Positions 18,709 through 26,757 of a stretch of DNA of 64,000 nt are shown in pieces. The stretch lies in the NCBI RefSeq assembly GCF_018129995.1, contig NZ_JAFCKS010000002.1, positions 434,001-498,000 of the forward strand, read 5' to 3'. The notes below the pieces were generated by a model, which had not been told where the DNA came from, searched no databases, and worked only from the letters and a program-made list of their open reading frames with translations. Source of the stretch: Bradyrhizobium sp. SZCCT0153. Its GTDB lineage: Bacteria > Pseudomonadota > Alphaproteobacteria > Rhizobiales > Xanthobacteraceae. Numbering within the stretch: position 1 is the stretch's first letter; each line of letters begins with the position of its first letter. The translations under genes and the position numbers were made by a program.

Positions 18709-19583
18709 TCTACGACATCCGGCACGTCACCACCTACGAATACGAGAGCGCGGTCAGCTTCGCACGCTGCACGCTGCGGCTGGAGCCGCGGAGCGGAGGC
18801 GGCCAGGAGCTGATCTCGCACAGCGTCGAGATCCGTCCGCGGCCCGCCGAGCGCCATGTTCGCCGCGATTTCTTCGGCACGCTGACCGAGAGCATCGTGA
18901 TCGAGGCCGCGCATCGCAATTTGCGGATCGACTCGCGCTCGCGCGTCTCGGTCTCGCGCCGGCCGCCGGCGCGTGATGCCGTCAGCCCGCCCTGGGAAAG
19001 CATTCGCGACATCGCGTTTGAAGCAACCAGCCTGGGGCCGTCCTCGCCGGTCGGCTATGTCTTCGCGAGTCCGCTGGTGCCCGTGCTGGGTCCGGTCAGC
19101 GCCTATGCGGCGGCGAGCTTTGCGCCTGACACCGGCATCCTCGCCGGTGCGGTCGATCTCATGCATCGCATCCGCGACCAGTTTCGCTACGACCCCAAGG
19201 CCACCGTGATCTCGACGCCGCTCGACGAGGTCTTCGCCAAGCGCCACGGCGTCTGTCAGGATTTTGCCCATGTGATGATCGCAGGGCTTCGCGGCCTCGG
19301 CCTGCCTGCGGCCTATGTCAGCGGATATTTGCGCACCATTCCGCCGGCGGGCCAGCCGCGCCTGCAGGGCGCCGACGCCACCCATGCCTGGGTGTCGCTG
19401 TGGTGCGGAGCGGAGCTTGGCTGGGTCGATTTCGATCCGACCAACGACCTTATGGTCGCTGGCGACCATATCGTGCTGGCGGTCGGCCGCGACTTTTCCG
19501 ACGTCTCGCCGGTCGACGGCATCATCGTCGGCTCGCCGAAGCAGAAGCTCGACGTCGCCGTGGACGTGCTGCTGGTGGAGTGA
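18705..19583 (+). CDS. Second transglutaminase-like protease of the ATP-grasp operon
   Basis: A 292-residue protein starting with GTG that overlaps the stop of the ATP-grasp gene (GTGA). It has an N-terminal transglutaminase-like beta domain (IYDIRHVTTYEYES) and the catalytic core with Cys at residue 184 (HGVCQDFAHVM), His in ATHAWVSLW and Asp in DFDPTND. It is much shorter than the first transglutaminase of the operon and lacks DUF2126. The paired ligase and peptidases suggest a peptide tag or small amide that is added and removed. A proteasome-like Anbu gene, often linked to this set, is not in the window. Confidence 0.88.
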   Translation: MIYDIRHVTTYEYESAVSFARCTLRLEPRSGGGQELISHSVEIRPRPAERHVRRDFFGTLTESIVIEAAHRNLRIDSRSRVSVSRRPPARDAVSPPWESIRDIAFEATSLGPSSPVGYVFASPLVPVLGPVSAYAAASFAPDTGILAGAVDLMHRIRDQFRYDPKATVISTPLDEVFAKRHGVCQDFAHVMIAGLRGLGLPAAYVSGYLRTIPPAGQPRLQGADATHAWVSLWCGAELGWVDFDPTNDLMVAGDHIVLAVGRDFSDVSPVDGIIVGSPKQKLDVAVDVLLVE

Positions 19584-19908
19584 CCGTAGTTTCACGGTCC
19601 AGGGCGCACGAGACGATGCAGGCGCATGCGTCCGGCTGCGGTCCGTTCCGGTGATCTCTCATCGAAGTCCGACGAAGCGGATTTGATTTGTGTCCGGCGG
19701 CCGCAACCCTGCCCGGTCCGCCCGGGCGGTGTATCGCGCGGTCACCTCAACCGCGATGCCGCAGCACGCAACTGCAACATAATTCCGTATTTTTGTTCCG
19801 GGGTTTGGTCACCCGGCCCAAGATGGGCTATGCTGATGCCTGCGTCGAGGACAACAATGAGACGTCGGGAGTTGGCATGGGACACCACCGACAGACGGGG
19901 CTGCATCC
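19584..19908. other. Intergenic region before the HD-domain gene
   Basis: 325 nt without a convincing gene. A possible sigma-70-type promoter is TTGGTC at 19805, an 18-nt spacer, and TATGCT at 19829, about 75 nt before the HD-domain start. No terminator for the transglutaminase operon is obvious. Confidence 0.4.
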
Positions 19909-20736
19909 ATGATGACGTTACCGAGACTGGCGGCGGAAACCCTGGAGAAGATGCTGGGCTCGTTCATGCGTCGCCGGTACGACGAGTCCTCTGCCAGGGT
20001 GCTGGAGGGGTCGACGCGCACCGCGATGGAATGCATCGGCAACAGCGACGCGTTGTACCACAACATCGAGCATACGATGTTGGTGACTCTGGCCGCTCAG
20101 GCCATCCTCACGGGACGTAATCTCCATGCCCATCTTGCGGCGGAGGACTACCTCCATATCCTGATCGCCTGCCTTGCGCACGACATCGGCTATGTCCGCG
20201 GCCTGTTTCCGGAGGATGACGAAGACGGTTTCATCATCGACGAGGCGGGGACCAAGGTGTCGCTGCCGCGGGGCGCGTCGGATGCCAGCCTGATGATGTA
20301 TCACGTTGATCGCTCGAAACTTTTTGTGCGGCGGCGGCTGCCGCCGATCCGTGGTATCGACAGCGAGCGCGTCGCCCGCGCCATCGAGGGCACGCGCTTC
20401 CCTGCGCGCGAGGGGCAGGACTACGACGACGAAGCCTCGATCCTGCGCGCCGCCGATTTCATCGGCCAGCTCGGCGATCCCAACTATCTGCGCAAGGCCA
20501 ATGCGCTCTACTACGAGTTCGAGGAGGTCGGCATCAACCGGCAGCTCGGCTACGACTCGCCCGCCGACATCGTGAACCGCTATCCCCAATTCTACTGGAA
20601 TAGCGTCGCACCGCACATCCAGACCGAGATCGGCTATCTCAACAAGACCGAGATCGGCCGGCAGTGGATCGCCAATCTCTACAGCAACGTTTTCCGTGCC
20701 GAGCGCGACATCACGCTGTCCGGGCCGCAGAAATAA
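19909..20736 (+). CDS. HD-domain metal-dependent phosphohydrolase
   Basis: A 275-residue protein with HD-superfamily metal ligands: His in YHNIEHTMLV (residues 45-54) and the His-Asp pair in CLAHDIGYVRG (about residue 88), with further acidic residues in DDEASILRAADFIGQLGD. Proteins of this type hydrolyse cyclic nucleotides or other phosphoesters. No partner GGDEF, response regulator or toxin-like neighbour is present, so its substrate is open. The gene starts with two consecutive ATGs (19909 and 19912). It stands alone on the plus strand between the transglutaminase operon and a minus-strand gene. Confidence 0.75.
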   Translation: MMTLPRLAAETLEKMLGSFMRRRYDESSARVLEGSTRTAMECIGNSDALYHNIEHTMLVTLAAQAILTGRNLHAHLAAEDYLHILIACLAHDIGYVRGLFPEDDEDGFIIDEAGTKVSLPRGASDASLMMYHVDRSKLFVRRRLPPIRGIDSERVARAIEGTRFPAREGQDYDDEASILRAADFIGQLGDPNYLRKANALYYEFEEVGINRQLGYDSPADIVNRYPQFYWNSVAPHIQTEIGYLNKTEIGRQWIANLYSNVFRAERDITLSGPQK

Positions 20737-20774
20737 GTCAGCGCCGCGGGCTTCGCAATCGAACGAACGGTCTG

Positions 20775-21107
20775 TCATACCTCCCGGCCGTGCAGTTTCC
20801 AGAGTTCGTAAACACTTTCCCAGTCGGGAATCTCGTCGCAGGCATAGCCGAAAACCCGCCCGGTTCCGAGTTTCCGGGAGTTCTTCACGGCCTGGAGATG
20901 CGCGCCGTTCGAAACGAAGCGGCGCATGCTGGCCGGATCCGCCCATGCCGTCAGGGTGAGATAGATACCCCCTGACACTCTGCCTGCGGTGAGCAGATTG
21001 CCGGGCGCGCGCCGGGCCTGCATGAAGGACCACGTCGTTCTCCACCAGAACATCGGCAGCTGCACGACGCCTTTCGGGCGAAAGCCGGTCATGGAGACGT
21101 AGACCAT
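20775..21107 (-). CDS. Small protein, probable dimeric alpha/beta-barrel (ABM/spheroidene monooxygenase-like)
   Basis: A 110-residue protein (MVYVSMTGFRPKGVV...). The pattern of a beta strand, a Trp/Phe-rich helix (MFWWRTTWSFMQARRAPG), then GGIYLTLTAWADPASMRRFVSNGAH, resembles the ferredoxin-like folds of antibiotic-biosynthesis-monooxygenase and CrtA-type proteins. This is an impression from the pattern, not a firm family match. No cofactor motif is visible. It faces the HD gene tail to tail with a 38-nt gap. Confidence 0.55.
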   Translation of the reverse strand: MVYVSMTGFRPKGVVQLPMFWWRTTWSFMQARRAPGNLLTAGRVSGGIYLTLTAWADPASMRRFVSNGAHLQAVKNSRKLGTGRVFGYACDEIPDWESVYELWKLHGREV

Positions 21108-21212
21108 ATCGATCCCCGCGATTCATTCGATTGCAGGCAAAACGAAAATCGCGAGGGGATGGATCACCGCCATCGTTGCCTTTATGCTGGCGCGGTCAAC
21201 CAGGTGCGCGGC

Positions 21213-22111
21213 ATGCGAGAAAAATCAGTTAGCACCGACGTCCTCGACATCGCCTATCGCGAATACGGCGCACCGGAGGGCTGGCCTGCATCATGGGTCA
21301 CGGCTTTCCCTACGATGCGAACGCCTTTGCCGAGACCGCGCCGATGATTGGGCAAGCCGGCGCGCGGGTGCTGGTGCCCTGGCTGCGCGGCTACGGGCCG
21401 ACACGGTTTCGTTCCGCGCAGACGTTGCGCTCCGGCGAGCAGGCGGCGCTCGGTGCCGATCTCCTCGCTTTCATGGATGCGCTTCACATCGCGCGCGCGG
21501 TCGTCGGCGGTTATGACTGGGGCGGGCGCGCGGCCTGCGTGGTCTCGGCGCTGTATCCGGAGCGGGTGATCGCCCTCGTCTCCGGCAATTCCTACAACAT
21601 CCAGAACATCGCCCGATCGATGGAGCCGGCCTCGCCGCCGGAAGAGGCGGCGCTCTGGTATCAATATCTCTTCCACAATGAGCGCGGCCGCCGCGCGCTG
21701 GAGCGCAACCGGGGCGGCTTCGCGCGCCAGCTCTGGGCGATGTGGTCGCCGACATGGGCATTCGACGACGCGACGTTCGAGACAAGTGCAATGTCGTTCG
21801 ACAATCCTGATTTCGTCGATGTCGTGATCCACTCCTACCGCCACCGCTACGCGCTGGTCGCGGGCGATCCGGCCTATGCGGCGATCGAGGCGAAGCTCGC
21901 CGCGCAGCCGCCGATCCGCGTTCCGACCATCGCGATCGACGGCGACAGCGACGGCGTCAATCCCGGCACCGCCCACCATGCGCGCAAGTTCGAAGGCTTT
22001 TTCGAGCGGCGCGTGTTCACGGGCGCGGGCCACAATCTGCCGCAGGAGCGGCCGGCCGAATGGGCGCAGGCCGTGCTTGATGGACGGAAGGCTGCGGCCG
22101 AACCATCCTGA
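21213..22111 (+). pseudogene. Alpha/beta hydrolase with an N-terminal frameshift
   Basis: The start MREKSVSTDVLDIAYREYG at 21213 runs in one frame up to GAPEGWP, then the hydrolase continues in the -1 frame from about 21287 (CIMGHGFPYDANAF...) to the stop at 22111. Restoring one base near 21286 would join them into a single 299-residue protein. Catalytic elements lie in the second frame: the GHGFPYD oxyanion loop, the nucleophile elbow GGYDWGG with an Asp nucleophile as in epoxide hydrolases or dehalogenases, an acidic residue near DGDSDG, and the His in GAGHNLPQE. It is either a true lesion, a sequencing error, or the gene uses the internal ATG at 21293 and loses the first strand. Confidence 0.7.
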
Positions 22112-22190
22112 TTTTCGCCGATCGTGGGAACTTTTCGCTGACAACGCCGTCCGAATCCTGAGCTGAGCGTGAGCTGCGAGGGAGATGACC

Positions 22191-23714
22191 ATGAGCCAGG
22201 ACAGCAAGCCGAGCGGGCCCGACCTGACCAAAGGTGTGCCGCTGACCGGATTCAAGGACGGCAAGCTGCTTGGCCATGTCGGCGACGAGGATGTGCTGCT
22301 GGTGCAGGCGGGCAGCGAGATCTTTGCGATCGAGCCCGCCTGCAGCCATTACCACGGCCCGCTCGCCGAAGGCCTGGTGGTGGGCGAAACCATCCGCTGC
22401 CCCTGGCATCACGCCTGCTTCTCCCTGCGCACCGGCGAGGCCACCCGCCCGCCGGCGCTGAGCGCGCTGGCGGTCTGGGAGGTGACGCGGGATCGGGACA
22501 GGATTTTGGTCCAGCGCAAGCGCGAGATGCCGAAACCCTCGGCGCCTCACCGCACGGCGCCGACGCCGGAAAGATTCGTCATCGTCGGCGGCGGCGCGGC
22601 GGGCTTTGCGGCGGCCGAGACGCTCCGGCGCGAGGGCTTTGCCGGCGCCATCACCATGCTGAGCAATGACGGTGCGATGCCGGTCGACCGGCCGAACCTC
22701 TCCAAGGACTATCTCGCCGGCAACGCGCCGGAAGACTGGCTGCCGTTGCGAAGCGAGGATGACTATCGGGATGCCGGCATCGACCTCGTGCTCAACACCA
22801 ACGTTTCAGCCGTCGATCCGAACGCACGCAGCGTGACGGTGGGCAACGGCGACGGATTGCCGTTCGACCGGCTGTTGCTGGCGACCGGCGCCGAGCCGGT
22901 CAAATTGCAAATTCCGGGTGCCGACCAGCCGCACATCCACACCTTGCGGTCCGTCGCCGACAGCCGTGCCATCATCAGCGCGGCGGGCAGCGCGAAGCGC
23001 GCGCTGGTGATCGGCGCCAGCTTCATCGGCCTCGAAGTCGCGGCCTCCTTGCGGGCCCGCAAGCTCGAGGTGCACGTGGTCGCTCCCGACGAGCGGCCTA
23101 TGCAGCGCATTCTCGGCTCCGACATGGGTGACTTCATTCGCGCCCTCCATGAGGAAAACGGCGTCAATTTCCATCTCAGGGACACGGTGGAGAAGCTCGA
23201 CGGCACGCGCGCGAAGCTGAAGAGCGGCGCCGTGATCGAGGCCGAACTCGTCGTGGTCGGCATCGGCGTCAAGCCGCGCCTTGCACTGGCCGAGCAGGCC
23301 GGGATTGCGACCGATCGCGGCGTGTGCGTGAATGAATATCTCGAAACCAGCGTGTCGGGCATCTTCGCCGCCGGCGACATCGCGCGCTGGCCCGATCCGC
23401 ATTCCGGGCAGAACATCCGTGTCGAGCACTGGGTGGTGGCGGAGCGGCAAGGCCAGTCCGCGGCACGCAACATGCTCGGCAAGCGCGAGCGCTTCGACGC
23501 CGTGCCGTTCTTCTGGTCGCAGCATTACGACGTGCCGATCAACTATGTCGGCCACGCCGAGAGCTTTGACGACATCGCGGTCGACGGCAGCATTGCCGGC
23601 AAGGACTGCCTGCTGAAGTACCGCAAGGGTGGACGCGTGCTGGCGGTCGCGTCGATCTATCGCGATCTCGACAATCTCAAGGCCGAGCTCGACATGGAGC
23701 GGTCGCGCGCCTGA
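22191..23714 (+). CDS. Rieske-domain NAD(P)/FAD-dependent reductase (AIF-like)
   Basis: A 507-residue fusion of an N-terminal Rieske [2Fe-2S] domain and a pyridine-nucleotide-disulfide oxidoreductase. The iron-sulfur ligands are CSHYHGP (about residues 51-57) and CPWHHAC (about 70-76). FAD binding begins at VIVGGGAAGFAAAET (residue 124 on), NAD binding at ALVIGASFIGLEVAASL, and the second FAD motif is GIFAAGDIARW. The ATG at 22191 is chosen because GAGGGAG lies six bases before it; the in-frame ATG at 22185 has no spacing. Human AIFM3-type proteins and bacterial ferredoxin reductases share this layout. The electron partner is unknown. Confidence 0.88.
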   Translation: MSQDSKPSGPDLTKGVPLTGFKDGKLLGHVGDEDVLLVQAGSEIFAIEPACSHYHGPLAEGLVVGETIRCPWHHACFSLRTGEATRPPALSALAVWEVTRDRDRILVQRKREMPKPSAPHRTAPTPERFVIVGGGAAGFAAAETLRREGFAGAITMLSNDGAMPVDRPNLSKDYLAGNAPEDWLPLRSEDDYRDAGIDLVLNTNVSAVDPNARSVTVGNGDGLPFDRLLLATGAEPVKLQIPGADQPHIHTLRSVADSRAIISAAGSAKRALVIGASFIGLEVAASLRARKLEVHVVAPDERPMQRILGSDMGDFIRALHEENGVNFHLRDTVEKLDGTRAKLKSGAVIEAELVVVGIGVKPRLALAEQAGIATDRGVCVNEYLETSVSGIFAAGDIARWPDPHSGQNIRVEHWVVAERQGQSAARNMLGKRERFDAVPFFWSQHYDVPINYVGHAESFDDIAVDGSIAGKDCLLKYRKGGRVLAVASIYRDLDNLKAELDMERSRA

Positions 23715-23730
23715 GGCGCCGTATTCGACC

Positions 23731-23744
23731 TTGATTTGCGTCAA
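23731..23744. promoter_or_regulatory. FixK/FNR-type box
   Basis: TTGATTTGCGTCAA fits the TTGA-N6-TCAA consensus of rhizobial FixK2 and FNR sites at all eight fixed positions. Its centre is about 101 nt upstream of the HdeD-like start, which leaves room for a class II promoter and a leader of about 60 nt. The match is seen; low-oxygen control is inferred. Confidence 0.6.
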
Positions 23745-23838
23745 TGTTGCTGCAGGCGGGGGCTGCTCTGCTGGCTGTTGTCCCGGCGCGGCCCGTGCTA
23801 TCGTGGGCGGGCGGGCTTCGCATGCAGGAGTGGCCGCC

Positions 23839-24414
23839 ATGACGAGTGCTTCGGATACGTCCCATCATTCCAGCCTGGGCTCTGGCATCGCGGCGCTGCA
23901 TGCCAAATGGGGCTGGATCGTCGCTCTCGGCGTCGTCTATCTCATCGCGGGTTTCGTCGCGCTCGGCAGCGTGGTGATGGCAACGGTGGCGAGTGTGATC
24001 GTGGTCGGCGCGATGATGATCGTCGCCGGCATCGCCGAGATCATCGGCGCGTTCCAGATGAAGAGCTGGGGCAAATTCGTGATCTGGGCGTTGCTCGGCG
24101 TGCTCTATGTCATCGCAGGCTTCCTGACCTTCGAGAATCCGCTGTTCGCGGCAGTGTTGCTGACGCTGTTCCTGGGTGCCTCGCTGCTCGCCTCGGGCGC
24201 CGTGAGATTGTTTCTCGCTTTCAGCATGAAGCGCGAAAGCCCGTGGGTGTGGGTGGCGCTGTCGGGTGCGATCACCCTGCTGCTCGGCCTGTTGATCATG
24301 GCGCGCTGGCCGGTCAACAGCGTCTACATTCTCGGCCTGTTTCTCGGCATCGACCTGATCATGGCGGGTGCGGGCTGGGTCAGCCTGGGCTTCAGCCTGA
24401 AGCGGCGCCACTGA
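23839..24414 (+). CDS. HdeD/DUF308-type six-helix inner-membrane protein
   Basis: A 191-residue protein with six closely spaced hydrophobic helices between residues 22 and 185, the repeated GxxYxxxGxxxL/F pattern typical of HdeD (acid-resistance membrane protein) and the DUF308 repeat. Function of the family is poorly known; HdeD is linked to acid stress at high cell density in Escherichia coli. ATG at 23839 follows a CAGGAG site by eight bases. A FixK/FNR-type box lies upstream, suggesting expression under oxygen limitation. Confidence 0.82.
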   Translation: MTSASDTSHHSSLGSGIAALHAKWGWIVALGVVYLIAGFVALGSVVMATVASVIVVGAMMIVAGIAEIIGAFQMKSWGKFVIWALLGVLYVIAGFLTFENPLFAAVLLTLFLGASLLASGAVRLFLAFSMKRESPWVWVALSGAITLLLGLLIMARWPVNSVYILGLFLGIDLIMAGAGWVSLGFSLKRRH

Positions 24415-24485
24415 CCAGCAACTCGACGCAAGACCATTTTGCGGAACTCCGCTGATCTGACGCGCTGACAAAAGCAGCACGCCGC

Positions 24486-24740
24486 GTGTCTGCCGCGCGG
24501 ACGATCATCACCGGGGAGACGCCATTGGTGGTCCTGCTCAAGCAGTGCAAGGACAATCTGACGCGCGGGAACATCATGGCGCAGGCCGCCAATCTGAAGA
24601 GTGTGCCGCTGTCGCTGCTGATGCCCGGCATCACGCTCAACACCACCCCGCAGGATTTCCGCCCGATCAAGGACGGCTATATGCTGCAGTTCGACGGCAA
24701 CGACTGGATCGTGGCAAGCGAGCTGTTGGGCGGGACGTGA
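24486..24740 (+). pseudogene. Remnant of a branched-chain amino acid ABC transporter substrate-binding protein
   Basis: An 84-codon open frame whose residues 16-84 (LVVLLKQCKDNLTRGNIMAQ, then PGITLNTTPQDFRPIKDGYM and FDGNDWIV) look like the last 70 residues of a LivK-type periplasmic binding protein. The other roughly 300 residues, including the signal peptide, are missing upstream, where the HdeD-like gene ends. It has a GTG start but no function is expected. It is followed directly by two inverted copies of a dispersed repeat. Confidence 0.7.
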
Positions 24741-24773
24741 TGGTGCGGTCGGCTGTCGCGGTTGATGACGGCG

Positions 24774-24816
24774 CATCCTTCGAGACGCCCGCTTTCGCGG
24801 GCTCCTCAGGATGAGG
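24774..24816 (-). repeat. Dispersed hairpin repeat, copy 1 (minus orientation)
   Basis: Read on the minus strand this 43-nt element begins CCTCATCCTGAGGAG, has a GC-rich inner hairpin and ends CTCGAAGGATG. It is the same family as the element at 24862 in opposite orientation. I associate such elements with Bradyrhizobium intergenic repeats. Confidence 0.75.
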
Positions 24817-24861
24817 GCGGAATGCGCAGCGGCAGGCTCAACAGGCGCGCATGCCGCTTAG

Positions 24862-24906
24862 CCTCACCCTGAGGAGACCGCGGAGCGGTCGTCTTGAAGG
24901 GCGAGG
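24862..24906 (+). repeat. Dispersed hairpin repeat, copy 2 (plus orientation)
   Basis: A 45-nt element beginning CCTCACCCTGAGGAG and ending CTTGAAGGGCGAGG, with the inner hairpin ACCGC-GGA-GCGGT. With copy 1 it makes an inverted pair 45 nt apart, between the ABC-protein remnant and the acyl-CoA dehydrogenase. Confidence 0.75.
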
Positions 24907-24968
24907 CGTGCGCTCCACCTACCACGGAAAGCAAAGCGCGATCACCCTCGGCGCACAGGAGAGCAAAA

Positions 24969-26186
24969 ATGGACTTTCAACACTCCGCCCGTTCGCTCGA
25001 GCTGCAGGAACGCGTCCACCAGTTCATGCGCACGCATGTCGAGCCGGTCGAGGAGCTCTATTACGAGCAGGTGAAGCCTGAAGCGTCTCGTTACAAGACG
25101 CCGCCATTGCTGCAGGACCTGAAACGCCTGGCGCGCGAGCAGGGGCTCTGGAACCTGTTTCTCTCCGGCGAACACGGTCCCGGGCTGACCAACCTCGAAT
25201 ATGCGCCGGTGAAGGAGATCATGGGCCGCATCCTCTGGGCGCCCGAGGTGTTCAACTGCTCGGCGCCCGACGTCGGCAACATGGAGGTGCTCGCAAATTA
25301 CGGCACCAAGGCGCAGCAGGATCGCTGGCTGAAGCCATTGCTGGAGGGCCGCATCCGCTCCGGCTTCTCGATGACGGAGCCGCAGGTCGCTTCCAGCGAT
25401 GCCACCAACATCCAGTGCGAGATCAGGCGCGACGGCGCCGACTACGTCATCAATGGGCGCAAATGGTTCACGTCAGGCGCGATGAACGAGGATTGCGAGA
25501 TCCTGATCGTGATGGGCAAGACCGCGCCCGACGATCCCGACCGCCATCGCCAGCAATCCATGATCCTGGTGCCGAAGGCGACGCCCGGCGTGCGCATCGT
25601 CCGCGACATGCTCACCTACGGCTATGACGACGCGCCGGCCGGACACCCCGAGATCGTCTACGACAACGTCCGCGTGCCCGCGGAGAACATCCTGCTCGGC
25701 GAGGGCCGCGGCTTCGAGATCGCGCAAGGCCGGCTCGGCCCCGGCCGCATCCACCATTGCATGCGGCTGATCGGCTGCGCCCAGCGCGCGCTGGAATTGA
25801 TGTGCCGGCGGTCGGTCTCCCGTGTCGCCTTCGGCAAGCCGCTCGCCGAGCAGGGCTCGGTGCGCGAGGACATCGCAAACTCCTTCTGCGAGATCGCGCA
25901 GGCGCGGCTCTTGACGCTGCAGGCCGCCGACAGAATGGACCGCGAAGGCAACAAGGCCGCGCGCGACCTGATCGCCGCCGCCAAGATCGTGGTACCCGGC
26001 ATGGCCGCCCGCGTCATCGACCGCGCCATCCAGATCCACGGCGCCGCCGGCGTCTCGCAGGATACGTTCCTTGCCCGCGCCTACGTCTATGCCCGCTTCA
26101 TCCGCATCGGCGATGGCCCGGATCAGGTGCATCTCGCCGCCGTCGGCAAGGAGCTGATCAAGCGCGGCGGGGTGATGGCGGGGTAG
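24969..26186 (+). CDS. Acyl-CoA dehydrogenase (ACAD10/11-like)
   Basis: A 405-residue FAD enzyme introducing a double bond into an acyl-CoA. Seen are the flavin-contact segment [16 protein letters not shown] (about residue 133 on), the mid-domain [11 protein letters not shown] motif, the [11 protein letters not shown] helix and the C-terminal [15 protein letters not shown] plus [10 protein letters not shown] region that forms the active site in this subfamily. ATG at 24969 follows ACAGGAGAG. The chain-length preference cannot be read. No electron-transfer flavoprotein or thiolase gene is adjacent, so it appears solitary. Confidence 0.88.
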   Translation: MDFQHSARSLELQERVHQFMRTHVEPVEELYYEQVKPEASRYKTPPLLQDLKRLAREQGLWNLFLSGEHGPGLTNLEYAPVKEIMGRILWAPEVFNCSAPDVGNMEVLANYGTKAQQDRWLKPLLEGRIRSGFSMTEPQVASSDATNIQCEIRRDGADYVINGRKWFTSGAMNEDCEILIVMGKTAPDDPDRHRQQSMILVPKATPGVRIVRDMLTYGYDDAPAGHPEIVYDNVRVPAENILLGEGRGFEIAQGRLGPGRIHHCMRLIGCAQRALELMCRRSVSRVAFGKPLAEQGSVREDIANSFCEIAQARLLTLQAADRMDREGNKAARDLIAAAKIVVPGMAARVIDRAIQIHGAAGVSQDTFLARAYVYARFIRIGDGPDQVHLAAVGKELIKRGGVMAG

Positions 26187-26218
26187 TGCTGCCAAGGGAA
26201 GAGGCCAGGTTGGGGTCT

Positions 26219-26398
26219 TCAGTCAGATTTGCTGCCAAACTTCGCAACTCTGCGGGCGTGTTCCCACAGCTCGACCTGACTGAAGTCCGTCAGCTGCTCA
26301 GCGCGTCTCTTGGCCGCGTCATCGTCGACGCAATCAAGGTCGACAGCTTTAATATGGTGACCGTCCGGAGAGATAAGGTAGGCTTTATAGTTTGACAT
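26219..26398 (-). CDS. Small conserved rhizobial hypothetical protein
   Basis: A 59-residue protein starting MSNYKAYLISPDGHHIKAVD, followed by DDDAAKRRAEQLTDFSQVELWEHARRVAKF. This pattern of a short beta hairpin, one amphipathic helix and a VELW...R.VAKF ending is common in rhizobial genomes as an uncharacterised family of about 60 residues. The longer frame to 26458 would add an unlikely N-terminus. It is a single gene, tail to tail with the acyl-CoA dehydrogenase. No function can be given. Confidence 0.65.
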   Translation of the reverse strand: MSNYKAYLISPDGHHIKAVDLDCVDDDAAKRRAEQLTDFSQVELWEHARRVAKFGSKSD

Positions 26399-26757
26399 AA
26401 CCAATGCTCCTTGATGAGGCGGGAGCATGCAGCACTCTCTGTCACCGATAATAGCCAATAACGGACGGTGATGAGGTCAATGTGCTCCGGCTTTATGTTC
26501 AGAACGCGACCGAGCCCGATCGCGGCGCGGCCTCTGGGAGGTTCCCAAGGACGAGCGGAAGATTACCTTCGAAATACTGTCCAGGAATATTCACCCCGCC
26601 GATCTCGAGAGGGGTCAGGACGGCCATTGACAAGGCCGTGCAAAAATTGGTGCTCGCATCTGGTCAAAAGGTAGCGTGGTATGCTTTGGTGGACCGGGTT
26701 ATTTGGTGCGTCTCTGCCGACGTTGTTGCGCTCGGCACATCAGCGAGCAGGTCAACA
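26399..26757. other. Intergenic region with an orphan coding-like stretch
   Basis: 359 nt between divergent genes. One frame from about 26526 to the stop at 26628-26630 reads WEVPKDERKITFEILSRN and then IHPADLERGQDGH, which looks protein-like but has no start and no family I recognise; it may be the tail of a lost gene. No promoter could be assigned. Confidence 0.35.

Noticed and set aside
12886..19583. Assigning the transglutaminase operon to a proteasome-linked system
   Set aside because: No proteasome-like (Anbu) gene is in the window, so only the general association can be mentioned.
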